Of a stretch of DNA of 64,000 bases, positions 35,427 to 43,605 are shown in pieces. The translations under genes were made by a program, and so were the position numbers. The notes under the pieces were generated by a model. The model saw only the letters and a program-made list of their open reading frames with translations, was not told the origin of the DNA and did no database searches. Source of the stretch: CAIWHR01 sp039931775. Its GTDB lineage: Bacteria > Pseudomonadota > Gammaproteobacteria > Burkholderiales > Casimicrobiaceae. The stretch lies in assembly GCA_039931775.1 (NCBI GenBank), contig JBDTRG010000019.1:1-64000 (forward strand), in the 5' to 3' direction. Position 1 is the stretch's first letter. Every line of letters starts with the position of its first letter.

Positions 35427-35999
35427 ATGGAAATACGATTCACTCGACTGGCCGACGGGACGGCGGAGGAATACCGATTCCTCGACGCGCTCGATCACGA
35501 TTTGAATCGGTCGACCGTCGACGCCCTCGTCGCGATGTTCCGAGGGACCGACCGCCAGACCGGTTATCCGGTAACCCCGATGCAGCATGCGCTGCAGACG
35601 GCCACGCGCGCGCTGCGCGACGGCGCGGACGAAGAAACGGTGTTCGCATCGCTGTTTCACGACATCGCCGACCGGATATCGCCGACCAATCACTCGACCG
35701 TCGGGGCCGAGATCCTGCGTCCCTACATCGGGCCGCGAACGCACTGGATTCTCGCCCATCATGCGATCTTCCAGGGCTACTATTACTGGCACCACCTCGG
35801 CCGGGACCGAAATGCGCGAGAGAAGTATCGCGGCCATCCCCATTTCGATGCCTGCGAGGAGTTTTGCGCGCGCTGGGATTCCATATCCTTCGATCCGAAC
35901 TACGACACCCTTCCGCTCGATGAATTCATGCCCATCGTCCGGCGGGTCCTCGATCGCGTCCCCAACGCCCTTTGGCGCAATCAGGAGAGCGCAGCATGA
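35427..35999 (+). CDS. HD-domain protein, PhnZ/TmpB-like mixed-valent diiron oxygenase candidate
   Basis: The protein has 190 residues, the size of PhnZ and TmpB. The HD ligands are placed as in PhnZ: His54 (MQHALQTATRAL), His78-Asp79 (LFHDIAD), His89 (NHSTVGAEILRPY), His111/His112 (LAHHAIFQG) and an Asp in RWDSISFD (Asp151). His54 to His78 is 24 residues, as in PhnZ. TmpB cleaves a hydroxylated trimethylaminoethyl phosphonate to glycine betaine, which would fit this betaine-rich locus. No TmpA-type Fe/2-oxoglutarate hydroxylase is nearby, and other HD oxygenases (MIOX-like) are possible. GGAGG precedes the ATG and the stop overlaps the next gene (ATGA). Confidence 0.7.
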   Translation: MEIRFTRLADGTAEEYRFLDALDHDLNRSTVDALVAMFRGTDRQTGYPVTPMQHALQTATRALRDGADEETVFASLFHDIADRISPTNHSTVGAEILRPYIGPRTHWILAHHAIFQGYYYWHHLGRDRNAREKYRGHPHFDACEEFCARWDSISFDPNYDTLPLDEFMPIVRRVLDRVPNALWRNQESAA

Positions 36000-36757
36000 G
36001 CGTCAACGCGCCGCGCGTCGCACATGCGCGCTACAGCCCCGCCGAATGGAAACAGCGGGTCGACCTCGCCGCCTGTTACCGCCTTGCCGATCGCTACCGG
36101 ATGGGAAAGGTGATCTGGAACCACATCACGGCGCGGATACCCGATGCTCCCGATGAGATACTCGTGTTCGCACTGGGTTGCCGGTACGACGAGGTGACGG
36201 CGTCGAATCTCGTCAAGGTCTCGCTCGATGGAACGGTGGTCGACGGGCCGACGGAGTCATTGAATTTTGCCGCCTACGTCATTCACGGCGGGATTTACGC
36301 GGCGCGCCCTGAGGTGATGTGCGTAATGCACACGCACAGCCGCGGCGGACAGGCGGTCGCCTGCCTCGAGGAGGGCTTGCTGCCGCTATCCCAGGAAGCG
36401 ATGATGTTCCATGGCGACACCGCGTACCACGCCTACGAAGGTATATCGGACGACACGGCCGAAAGCGATCGTCTGGCCGCCGATCTCGCCGACAAGCATC
36501 AGATGATCCTCAGGAGCCACGGATTGATGACAGTGGGACAGTCGGTCGGAGAGGCTTTCTGGCGGATGTACATGCTCGAGATGGCATGTGCGCTGCAGAT
36601 CGACGTTCTTTCCACTGGGCGTCCGTACATTCTGCAGCCTCCCGACGTCTGCGCAAACGTGCGCGCGCAATACGAGCGCGATTTCTTTCCCGGCCGGTAC
36701 GAATGGCCGGCGTTCCTTCGCTACCTGGATCGCGTCGATCCGGACTACGCGAGCTGA
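35996..36757 (+). CDS. Class II aldolase/adducin-family protein
   Basis: The protein has 253 residues. Metal ligands are His112 and His114 (VMHTHSRGG) and His175 (RSHGLM), the classic class II aldolase/adducin zinc site. YRMGKVIWNHITARIPD at the N-terminus (~34-50) is characteristic. Some family members cleave phosphosugars, others act on hydroxylated acids. The substrate here is unknown. It is coupled to the HD oxygenase by an ATGA overlap, suggesting sequential steps on one compound. Confidence 0.82.
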   Translation: MSVNAPRVAHARYSPAEWKQRVDLAACYRLADRYRMGKVIWNHITARIPDAPDEILVFALGCRYDEVTASNLVKVSLDGTVVDGPTESLNFAAYVIHGGIYAARPEVMCVMHTHSRGGQAVACLEEGLLPLSQEAMMFHGDTAYHAYEGISDDTAESDRLAADLADKHQMILRSHGLMTVGQSVGEAFWRMYMLEMACALQIDVLSTGRPYILQPPDVCANVRAQYERDFFPGRYEWPAFLRYLDRVDPDYAS

Positions 36758-36824
36758 GGATTCGTCGGCCACATTCTGCGCAAGCGCCGGTCGATTCGAA
36801 ATCACGTCGGCGTTTCCACGTCTC

Positions 36825-37445
36825 ATGTCCGTGCGACCTCCAAGCAAAGCGCACCCGCGTGCGGTCGAGCTCCTGGTCAACGGCGCACACGATCTGCTGG
36901 TTTCCACCGGCAGTGCGACCGCCGCGGCTTTCCTGTCCGATTGGCCCGCGCAGTCCTCGGCGCATCGCCAGTTGTCGCCGCGGGAGCTTCCCGTACTCGA
37001 CTGGCTCGAAACGGTGAAGCGCGCCGCAGCGCCCGCGACCCGTTCGTTGGTCGACCGGCTGGTCGGCGTCGCTCGGACGCTGACGTGGGCGCAAACCTAC
37101 GGTCCGGACGACTTCGGTCCGTCGTTTCTCGCCCGGTATGGCTGGACGGAACTGATCGGACTACGCGGCCCGGTGGCGAGTTCCCGGATCGCTGCCGGCT
37201 TCCTGTTGCTGGGGCCCGGGATCGAGTACCCGCTGCACAGCCACGACGCCGAGGAACTCTACCTGTCGCTCTCAGGCACCGCGCGCTGGAAATACGACGA
37301 GGGGAATTGGATTCGCCGGGAGCCCGGAACGATCATCCACCATCGTTCAGGCACGCCGCACGGAATGCGGACGGAGCGAGAGCCGCTGCTCGCGCTCTAC
37401 GTGTGGCGCGGCGGCAACCTGGCTCAGAAGTCGCGGATCTGTTAG
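36825..37445 (+). CDS. DMSP lyase-like cupin protein (DddQ/DddL family)
   Basis: The protein has 206 residues. The C-terminal half reads FLLLGPGIEYPLHSHDAEELY, with the cupin metal residues His138/His140, Glu144, Tyr146 and His179 (HHRSGTPHGMR). It ends LLALYVWRGGNLAQ. This matches the layout of the dimethylsulfoniopropionate lyase cupin family (DddQ, DddL, DddW, DddK). The family eliminates dimethyl sulfide to give acrylate from DMSP, but many homologues are untested and may act on other betaines. It is 67 bases after the aldolase, with no good ribosome binding site, so the start is less certain. Its 3' end is 80 bases from the convergent operon. Confidence 0.72.
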   Translation: MSVRPPSKAHPRAVELLVNGAHDLLVSTGSATAAAFLSDWPAQSSAHRQLSPRELPVLDWLETVKRAAAPATRSLVDRLVGVARTLTWAQTYGPDDFGPSFLARYGWTELIGLRGPVASSRIAAGFLLLGPGIEYPLHSHDAEELYLSLSGTARWKYDEGNWIRREPGTIIHHRSGTPHGMRTEREPLLALYVWRGGNLAQKSRIC

Positions 37446-37525
37446 AGCCGCTCCGCCGCACCGCTGCCTGTTCGCGGCGCCGCCGGCAGGTAGGGTCGGC
37501 CATCCGACGCGGATCCGAGGTGTCG

Positions 37526-39370
37526 TCAGGCGTCGAATGCCTGCACGACGTGTCCCGGCGCGACCTCGCGATAGAGGCGGGGCGCAGGCACGTAGTCCGG
37601 CCCATGCACCGGGCTCGGCACTTCGGTCGTCGACAGACCGCGCCGGAGATTGCGGCGGCCCGCCTCCGGCACCGGCACCGCGGCCATCAGCCGCTTCGTG
37701 TACGGATGCTGCGGGTCTTCCATGATCGCGGCGCGCGGTCCGATTTCGACGATCTCGCCGAGATACATCACTGCGATCCGATGGCTGACGCGCTCTACCA
37801 CCGCGATGTCATGCGAGATGAAGAGATAAGCGAGGCCCATTTCGGCCTGCAGGTCCATCATCAGGTTGATCACCTGCGCCTTGATGGAGACATCGAGCGC
37901 CGACACGGCCTCGTCGGCGACGAGGAGTCTCGGCTCGAGCGCCAGCGCCCGCGCGATGCACAAGCGCTGGCGCTGGCCGCCGGAGAATTCGTGCGGGAAG
38001 CGGCTCGCCATGTCGGGGGCGAGGCCGACTTTTCGCAGAAGGTCGCTGACCCGGTCGCGCGCGTCCGAACGGCTCAGCATGCCGTGCACCCGCATCGGTT
38101 CCGCGATCGCGCCGCCGACGGTCTTGCGCGGATTGAGGCTCGCGAACGGATCCTGAAAGATCATCTGCATATGCCGGCGCGCGACGCGCAGTCCTTCGCG
38201 GTCGAGTCCGCGCACGTCCTTGCCTTCGAACACCACACTCCCGGACTTCGGCTCGACCAGGCGCAGGATCGATCGGCCGGTCGTCGACTTGCCGCAGCCG
38301 GACTCGCCGACGAGCGCCAGCGTCTCGCCGGCCGACAGCGCGAACGAGACGTTCTCGACCGCGTGCACGCGCGCGCTGACGCGGCCGAATACGCCCGAGC
38401 GGATGTCGAACTGCGTCACGAGGTTGGCGACCTCGAGTACCGGGCGTTCCGTTACCGCGGCGGTCGACGCGGTTTCGGGGACGATCTCGCGCTCGCCGGT
38501 GACCGGATCGACGATCGCGAAGCGCTGGGGATCGGGCCGGCCCTTCATCGAGCCCAGGCGCGGCACCGCGGCGAGCAGCGCCCGAGTGTACGGCTCTCGC
38601 GGGTGGGCAAAGAGCTCCTCGGTCCCCGCCTGCTCAACCGCATTGCCATTCAGCATGACGACCGTACGGTCGGCGATCTCGGCCACGACACCCATGTCGT
38701 GCGTGATGAACGCCACCGACATGCCCTCCTCGTCCTGCAGCAGCTTGATGAGTTCGAGGATCTCGGCCTGGATGGTGACGTCGAGCGCCGTCGTCGGTTC
38801 GTCGGCGATCAGGAGCTTCGGCTTGCATGCGAGCGCCATCGCGATCATCACGCGCTGGCGCATGCCTCCCGAAAGGCGGTGCGGATACTCGTGCAGTCGC
38901 GACGCCGCCGAAGGAATGCGCACGCGCTCCAGGATGCGCAGCGTCTCGGCCTCGGCCTGCTTCCGATCGAGCGCGCGATGGTAGATCAGCGCTTCGGCGA
39001 TCTGGAATCCGAGCGTCAGCACCGGGTTGAGGCTCGTCATCGGCTCCTGGAAGATCATCGAGATCTGGTTGCCTCGGATGTGCCGCATCTTGCCTTCGGG
39101 CAGCTTCAGCAGGTCGCGGCCTTCGAGCAGGATTTCGCCGGTCACCCGGCTGTTGGCGGCCGGCAGCAAGCCCATGATCGACAGCGCCGTGACGCTCTTG
39201 CCCGAGCCGGACTCCCCGACGATCGCGACCGTCTCGCGCGGCCCGATCTCGAAGGAGATTCCCTTGACGACGGTGATCCATTGTCCGTCGACGCGAAATG
39301 CCGTCGTCAGGTTGCGCACGGCGAGGACGGGGACCGGTGTCGTCGGCTCTTTCCTCGCGTCGGTGGTCAC
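37526..39370 (-). CDS. Fused Dpp-type ABC ATPase (second transporter)
   Basis: The protein has 614 residues with a GTG start (39370) that overlaps the permease stop (GTGA). It has two ABC domains, Walker A GESGSGKSV near residue 45 and GESGCGKST near residue 342, each with an LSGGM/FSGGQ signature. There is no Cys cluster at the domain ends, unlike the fusion at 33371. It therefore represents a different subfamily (GsiA/DppDF-like). It serves the second Dpp-type importer. Confidence 0.9.
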   Translation of the reverse strand: MTTDARKEPTTPVPVLAVRNLTTAFRVDGQWITVVKGISFEIGPRETVAIVGESGSGKSVTALSIMGLLPAANSRVTGEILLEGRDLLKLPEGKMRHIRGNQISMIFQEPMTSLNPVLTLGFQIAEALIYHRALDRKQAEAETLRILERVRIPSAASRLHEYPHRLSGGMRQRVMIAMALACKPKLLIADEPTTALDVTIQAEILELIKLLQDEEGMSVAFITHDMGVVAEIADRTVVMLNGNAVEQAGTEELFAHPREPYTRALLAAVPRLGSMKGRPDPQRFAIVDPVTGEREIVPETASTAAVTERPVLEVANLVTQFDIRSGVFGRVSARVHAVENVSFALSAGETLALVGESGCGKSTTGRSILRLVEPKSGSVVFEGKDVRGLDREGLRVARRHMQMIFQDPFASLNPRKTVGGAIAEPMRVHGMLSRSDARDRVSDLLRKVGLAPDMASRFPHEFSGGQRQRLCIARALALEPRLLVADEAVSALDVSIKAQVINLMMDLQAEMGLAYLFISHDIAVVERVSHRIAVMYLGEIVEIGPRAAIMEDPQHPYTKRLMAAVPVPEAGRRNLRRGLSTTEVPSPVHGPDYVPAPRLYREVAPGHVVQAFDA

Positions 39371-40248
39371 GTCTCGCCCTTGAGCTTGGGGTCGATCGCG
39401 TCGCGCAGGCCGTCGCCGAGGAGGTTCAGCGCGAAGATCAGCACGAGGATCGCCACACTCGGCGCCAGCGCCAGCGAGTAGCTGTCGAGGATGTTCTCGA
39501 ATCCCTCGCGGATCATGCCGCCCCAGGTCGCCGTCGGCGGTTTGACGCCGAGCCCTACGAACGCGAGCGAAGCCTCGGTGCGGATCGCGTTGGCGAGCCA
39601 CAGCGAACCCATCACCAGGATTTCGGGGAAGATGTTGGGCAGGATGTGGACGGCGAGAATGCGCGTGTCCGAGTAGCCGAGCGCGCGGCCGGCCTCGACG
39701 AATTCGCGCTCCTTGACCGCGATCGTCGGCGCCCGCGCGATGCGCGCGAACGGCGGGATCGATGTCAGCGCGATCGCGATGATGATATTGACCATCGACG
39801 GCCCGAGCATTGCGACGAGGATCAGTCCGAGGATCAGCGAAGGAAAGGCCAGCAGCACGTCCATCGCCTGCATCGTGACGGTGTCTACGCGGCCGCCGTG
39901 CCATCCGGCCAGCATGCCGATCACCGCGCCGATCAGCATCGCGGCAAACGTCGAGACGATGCCGATGATGAGCGAGATGCGCGCGCCGTACAGAAGGCGC
40001 GACAGCGTGTCGCGCCCGAAGCTATCGGTGCCGAGCCAGTGCTCCCACGTCGGTGCGCGGAGCTTCTCGAAGATGTTCTGGTCGTTCGGGTCGAACGGTG
40101 CGAGCCACGGCGCGAAGATCGCCGCGACGATCACGATCAGGAAGACGACCAACCCGATCCACGATGTCTTGTTGGTGTTGAATGCCTTCAGCGTCGCCGA
40201 CGCGAAGTACGCGAGGGGTGTCGGCGCGGCCTTTACCAGCGTGTTCAT
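39367..40248 (-). CDS. Dpp-type ABC permease (DppC-like, second)
   Basis: The protein has 293 residues. EHWLGTDSFGRDTLSRLLYG marks the OppC family. Six membrane segments follow, with SLAFVGLGVKPPTATWGGMI near the end. Its ATG overlaps the previous stop (ATGA). It pairs with the DppB-like gene at 40245. Confidence 0.92.
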   Translation of the reverse strand: MNTLVKAAPTPLAYFASATLKAFNTNKTSWIGLVVFLIVIVAAIFAPWLAPFDPNDQNIFEKLRAPTWEHWLGTDSFGRDTLSRLLYGARISLIIGIVSTFAAMLIGAVIGMLAGWHGGRVDTVTMQAMDVLLAFPSLILGLILVAMLGPSMVNIIIAIALTSIPPFARIARAPTIAVKEREFVEAGRALGYSDTRILAVHILPNIFPEILVMGSLWLANAIRTEASLAFVGLGVKPPTATWGGMIREGFENILDSYSLALAPSVAILVLIFALNLLGDGLRDAIDPKLKGET

Positions 40249-41183
40249 TTCAGCTTCACCCGCGGGTCGACGAAGCCGTAGGCTAGATCCGTGAGCAGAT
40301 TCACCAGCACGACGATCAGCGTATAGATGACCATCATGCCCTGCAGCATCGGGTAGTCGCGCTGGTTGAGCGCGCCGATCAGCAGCTTGCCGAGGCCTGG
40401 GCGGCTGAACACGATCTCGGTCAGCACCGAGTTGCCGATCAGGATGCCGAGGTAGAGGCCGACGACGGTGATGATCGGGATCAGCGCGTTGCGCAGCGCA
40501 TGGCGCCAGATCACCGCGTTCCAAGGGACGCCCTTGGCGCGCGCGGTGCGCACATAGTCTTCGGAGAGCACCTCGAGCATCGCCGAGCGCGTAACGCGGG
40601 TGACGTACGCAGCCGAGATCAGGCCGAGGCTCACCGCCGGCAGCGTGATCGATTGATACCAGGCCATGAGGCTGCCGGAGCGCGCGCTGATGACCGGAAA
40701 CCACGGCAGCGCGATCGCGAAGAGCAGCAGCAGGATGATCGCCGCGACGAACGGCGGGAACGACAACCCGAACAGCGACGATATCCGCACGGCATAGTCG
40801 ATGAGCCGGTTGCGGTGGATTGCCGCGTAGACGCCCGCCGGAACGCCGAGCAGGATGCCGAGCACCAGCGACACGAGGGTCAGCTCGATCGTCCACGGCA
40901 GCACGCGCAGCACTTCGCCAATGACCGGCTGGCCCGAAACCATCGACACGCCCCAGTCGCCGCGCAGCGCGCCTGTCAGGAAGACGGTGTACTGCTGCGC
41001 CAGCGGCAGGTCGAGACCGAGCCGGTGCTGCAATGCAACGATCGCTTCGCGGCTCGCCTGATCGCCCAGGATCAGCTGGGCGGGGTCGCCGGGGACGATC
41101 CGCACCAGCACGAACACCAGCGTCAGCACCGCGAACAGCGTGACGCAGGCAAAAGCCAGGCGGCGGACCAGGAACGCGGTCAT
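40245..41183 (-). CDS. Dpp-type ABC permease (DppB-like, second)
   Basis: The protein has 312 residues from ATG 41183 (MTAFLVRRLAFACVTLFAV). The DppB features VRIVPGDPAQLILGDQAS and YVRTARAKGVPWNAV are present. A TTG two codons upstream is possible but less likely. About 90 bases with two palindromes separate it from the binding-protein gene. Confidence 0.92.
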   Translation of the reverse strand: MTAFLVRRLAFACVTLFAVLTLVFVLVRIVPGDPAQLILGDQASREAIVALQHRLGLDLPLAQQYTVFLTGALRGDWGVSMVSGQPVIGEVLRVLPWTIELTLVSLVLGILLGVPAGVYAAIHRNRLIDYAVRISSLFGLSFPPFVAAIILLLLFAIALPWFPVISARSGSLMAWYQSITLPAVSLGLISAAYVTRVTRSAMLEVLSEDYVRTARAKGVPWNAVIWRHALRNALIPIITVVGLYLGILIGNSVLTEIVFSRPGLGKLLIGALNQRDYPMLQGMMVIYTLIVVLVNLLTDLAYGFVDPRVKLK

Positions 41184-41194
41184 GGGCAAACGTC

Positions 41195-41214
41195 ATTCCC
41201 GCGCAGGCGGGAAT
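41195..41214. repeat. dRS3-like short palindrome
   Basis: ATTCCC is followed 8 bases later by GGGAAT, the shape of the dRS3-type ATTCCC(N8)GGGAAT repeats described in Neisseria. It lies in the gap between binding-protein and permease genes. Copy number elsewhere is not visible here. Confidence 0.6.
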
Positions 41215-41241
41215 CCAGTGACTTTCGCCATACGACGCCGG

Positions 41242-41261
41242 GTCCCCGCGTTCGCGGGGAC
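41242..41261. repeat. Second short palindrome
   Basis: GTCCCCGCG and CGCGGGGAC form a perfect 9-base stem with a two-base spacer, 27 bases after the first repeat. It may be part of the same repeat unit and could attenuate expression of the permease genes. Confidence 0.55.
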
Positions 41262-41272
41262 GACATCGTTGC

Positions 41273-42817
41273 TCACTTGGTGAAGTGGGTCTTCTCCGTG
41301 ATCGGCGGCGACAGGTTGAGCGAACCCGACAGCTCGTAACCGAGGTCGAGCGAATCCTTCCACGCCCACAATTGCAGCTGCTCGTAGATCGGCACGCCGC
41401 AGACGGCTTTGGCGATCTTTTCCTGCGCGGTCTTCCAGAGCGCCAACTGCTTGGCCGGGTCGGTCGAAACGCGCGCGGCGCGGATCTCGTCATCGGCGAC
41501 GTTGCAATGGCTGAAGTTGGTGACGGCCGTCGGCTTGCCGATGATCGAGTTCGAATCGAAGAACTGCGTCAGGTAGACATCGGCCACCGGGAAGCGCCCC
41601 GCCTGGTAATGCACGAGCGGTGACAGGTCCTTGCGGATCTGCGCGTGGAACGTCGCGTGCTCGACCAACTCGATGTCGAGGTTGATGCCGGCCTTCTTGA
41701 GCTGCGCCTGCACGGCCTCGATCAGCGTCTGCATGCCGGTCAGCGTCGTGTGGATCGTCTTGATCGTCACGCCGTTCGGGTAGCCGGCCTCGGCCAGCAG
41801 CGCCTTCGACTTGGCGAGGTCGTACGGGAAGAGCGGCGCCTTCTGGTCGGTGCCGAGGTAGCCCGACGGGATCACCGACACCGCTTCGCGCGAGGTTCCC
41901 GCGCCCTTGAACGCGACGATCGCCTTGCGGTCGATCGCATACGCGATGGCCTGGCGCACGCGGATGTCGTCGAGCGGCTTCACGGTGATGTTGAGATAGA
42001 GCTCCGACAGCTCGGCGGGCTCGATCGCGGCGACCTTGACGCCCGGCAGCTTGGCCGTGCGATCGACCCACGTCTGGTCCTGCTTGCCGTAGATCATGTC
42101 GAGCTCGCCCGACTGGAACGCGAGATCGCGGCTGGAATCGGCCGGGATGTAGCGATACGTGATGTCCTCGAGCGCCGGCGCGCCGCGGAAATACTGCTTG
42201 TTGGCGACGAGCTTGACGAACTGCTGCGGCTGGTACTCGGAGAACATGAACGGCCCGGTGCCGATGGGCTTCTTCGCGAAGTTCTCGCCCATCTCCTCGG
42301 CGGCCTTCTTGCAGATCTGGTTGCCGCCGTTGACGTTGGCGACGTAGCCCAGGAAACCGGCGACCGGATTCTTGAGCGTGATCTTGACCGTGTACTTGTC
42401 CGGCGCTTCAACTTTGTCGACCGCCGAGAAATCGTTCGAGTACGACGAGGTGGCCTTGTTGCTCGCACGCTTGATCGAATAGACGGCGTCCTCGGCGGTG
42501 AACTCGCCGTAGCCGTGATGGCATTGAACGCCGCGGCGAAGCTTGAATGTCCATTCGGTGCCGGCCGGATTCGAGGTCCAGCTCTCCGCCAGATCGGGCT
42601 CGATGAACTCCGGGCTGATCTTTCCCGGACGGATCCGGACGAGGCCGTTGAACATCCAGCTCAAGAGGCCCTTGTCGGGTGTGGTCGACGCGATGTGCGG
42701 ATCGAGCTTGCCGGCGTCGGCAGAACCCATGCCAACAACAAGGCTTTTCTTCTGGGCGTACGCGAGCGGTGCGGACACCAGCGCGATCGACAGGATCGCC
42801 AGGGCAACTTTTTTCAT
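41273..42817 (-). CDS. Dpp/Opp-type ABC substrate-binding protein (second)
   Basis: The protein has 514 residues. A Sec signal (MKKVALAILSIALVSAPLAYAQ) is followed by an SBP_bac_5 fold with LAESWTSNPAGTEWTFKLRRGVQCHHG. The start at 42817 is fixed by GGAGG ~9 bases upstream and the signal peptide. Unlike the binding protein at 29830 it has no twin-Arg motif. The operon order is DAO oxidoreductase, SDR, SBP, DppB, DppC, fused ATPase. Confidence 0.9.
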   Translation of the reverse strand: MKKVALAILSIALVSAPLAYAQKKSLVVGMGSADAGKLDPHIASTTPDKGLLSWMFNGLVRIRPGKISPEFIEPDLAESWTSNPAGTEWTFKLRRGVQCHHGYGEFTAEDAVYSIKRASNKATSSYSNDFSAVDKVEAPDKYTVKITLKNPVAGFLGYVANVNGGNQICKKAAEEMGENFAKKPIGTGPFMFSEYQPQQFVKLVANKQYFRGAPALEDITYRYIPADSSRDLAFQSGELDMIYGKQDQTWVDRTAKLPGVKVAAIEPAELSELYLNITVKPLDDIRVRQAIAYAIDRKAIVAFKGAGTSREAVSVIPSGYLGTDQKAPLFPYDLAKSKALLAEAGYPNGVTIKTIHTTLTGMQTLIEAVQAQLKKAGINLDIELVEHATFHAQIRKDLSPLVHYQAGRFPVADVYLTQFFDSNSIIGKPTAVTNFSHCNVADDEIRAARVSTDPAKQLALWKTAQEKIAKAVCGVPIYEQLQLWAWKDSLDLGYELSGSLNLSPPITEKTHFTK

Positions 42818-42888
42818 TGGGTGCTCCTCCGTGAGTTGGCGCGATTGTGACCGCAATGAGGCAGCGCATCAAGGGCAAGTCCGGACGG

Positions 42889-43602
42889 TCAGACCATGGC
42901 CTCGAAGCGGCAATTGACGAGAAGTTCGGCGACCGCCGCGGTATTGGGTAGCGCGATGATCGTCGCCGCCAGTTCGGCGAGATCGGCCGGGTCGATCATC
43001 TGCTCTGGCGTGATCGCCGTGACCCCCGCCGTCAGGTCGGTACGCACGAACGATGGGCAGAGGGCCGTCGCCCGGACGCCCTTGTCCCAGCCCTGCTTCC
43101 TCGCGCCGTGCGTCAGCGCCATCACCGCGAATTTCGTCATGTTGTAGGCGATGTTGTCGTTGGCGACGCGCTTGCCGGACAACGAGACGATGTTGACGAT
43201 GCGGCCGCTGCCGCTCGCCTCGAGATGCGGCAGCGCGCAGCGGATCATGTTGAGCGGTGCCTTGCAGTTGACGGCCCAGATTTCGTCGAGCGCGGCCTCC
43301 TCGGCGTTGCGGATCGTCATGCTCTCGCCAATGCCGGCATTGTTGATCAGCACGTCGAGGCGGCCGAAGCGGCGCATCGCGGCGTCGACCCAGCCAGCCT
43401 GGCCGGGCCAATCCTTGGCGTCATACCGGTGGGTGTGGATGCGCGCCGGATCCATCGCCGCGGTGACGCGAGACAGCGACGCGAGGTCGCGTGCGCCGAG
43501 GCTCAGGGTGTAGCCCTTGGCGTAGAGCACCTGCGCCAGCGCGAGGCCGATGCCGCGGTTGGCGCCGGAGATCAGGACAACGCGACCGGTGGGATCGATC
43601 AT
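42889..43602 (-). CDS. Short-chain dehydrogenase/reductase
   Basis: The protein has 237 residues. NAD(P)-binding GANRGIG (14-20), the NNAG motif, and YNMTKFA with the catalytic Tyr and Lys are visible. It starts 3 bases after the flavin oxidoreductase gene, so it is in one operon with it. It may reduce or oxidise a product of the flavoenzyme or of the transported compound. It belongs to an SDR group with unspecified specificity. Confidence 0.88.
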   Translation of the reverse strand: MIDPTGRVVLISGANRGIGLALAQVLYAKGYTLSLGARDLASLSRVTAAMDPARIHTHRYDAKDWPGQAGWVDAAMRRFGRLDVLINNAGIGESMTIRNAEEAALDEIWAVNCKAPLNMIRCALPHLEASGSGRIVNIVSLSGKRVANDNIAYNMTKFAVMALTHGARKQGWDKGVRATALCPSFVRTDLTAGVTAITPEQMIDPADLAELAATIIALPNTAAVAELLVNCRFEAMV

Positions 43603-43605
43603 GAT

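Noticed and set aside
37446..37525. Terminator between the convergent operons
   Set aside because: I found no stem with a T-tract here by eye; transcription must end by other means or beyond.
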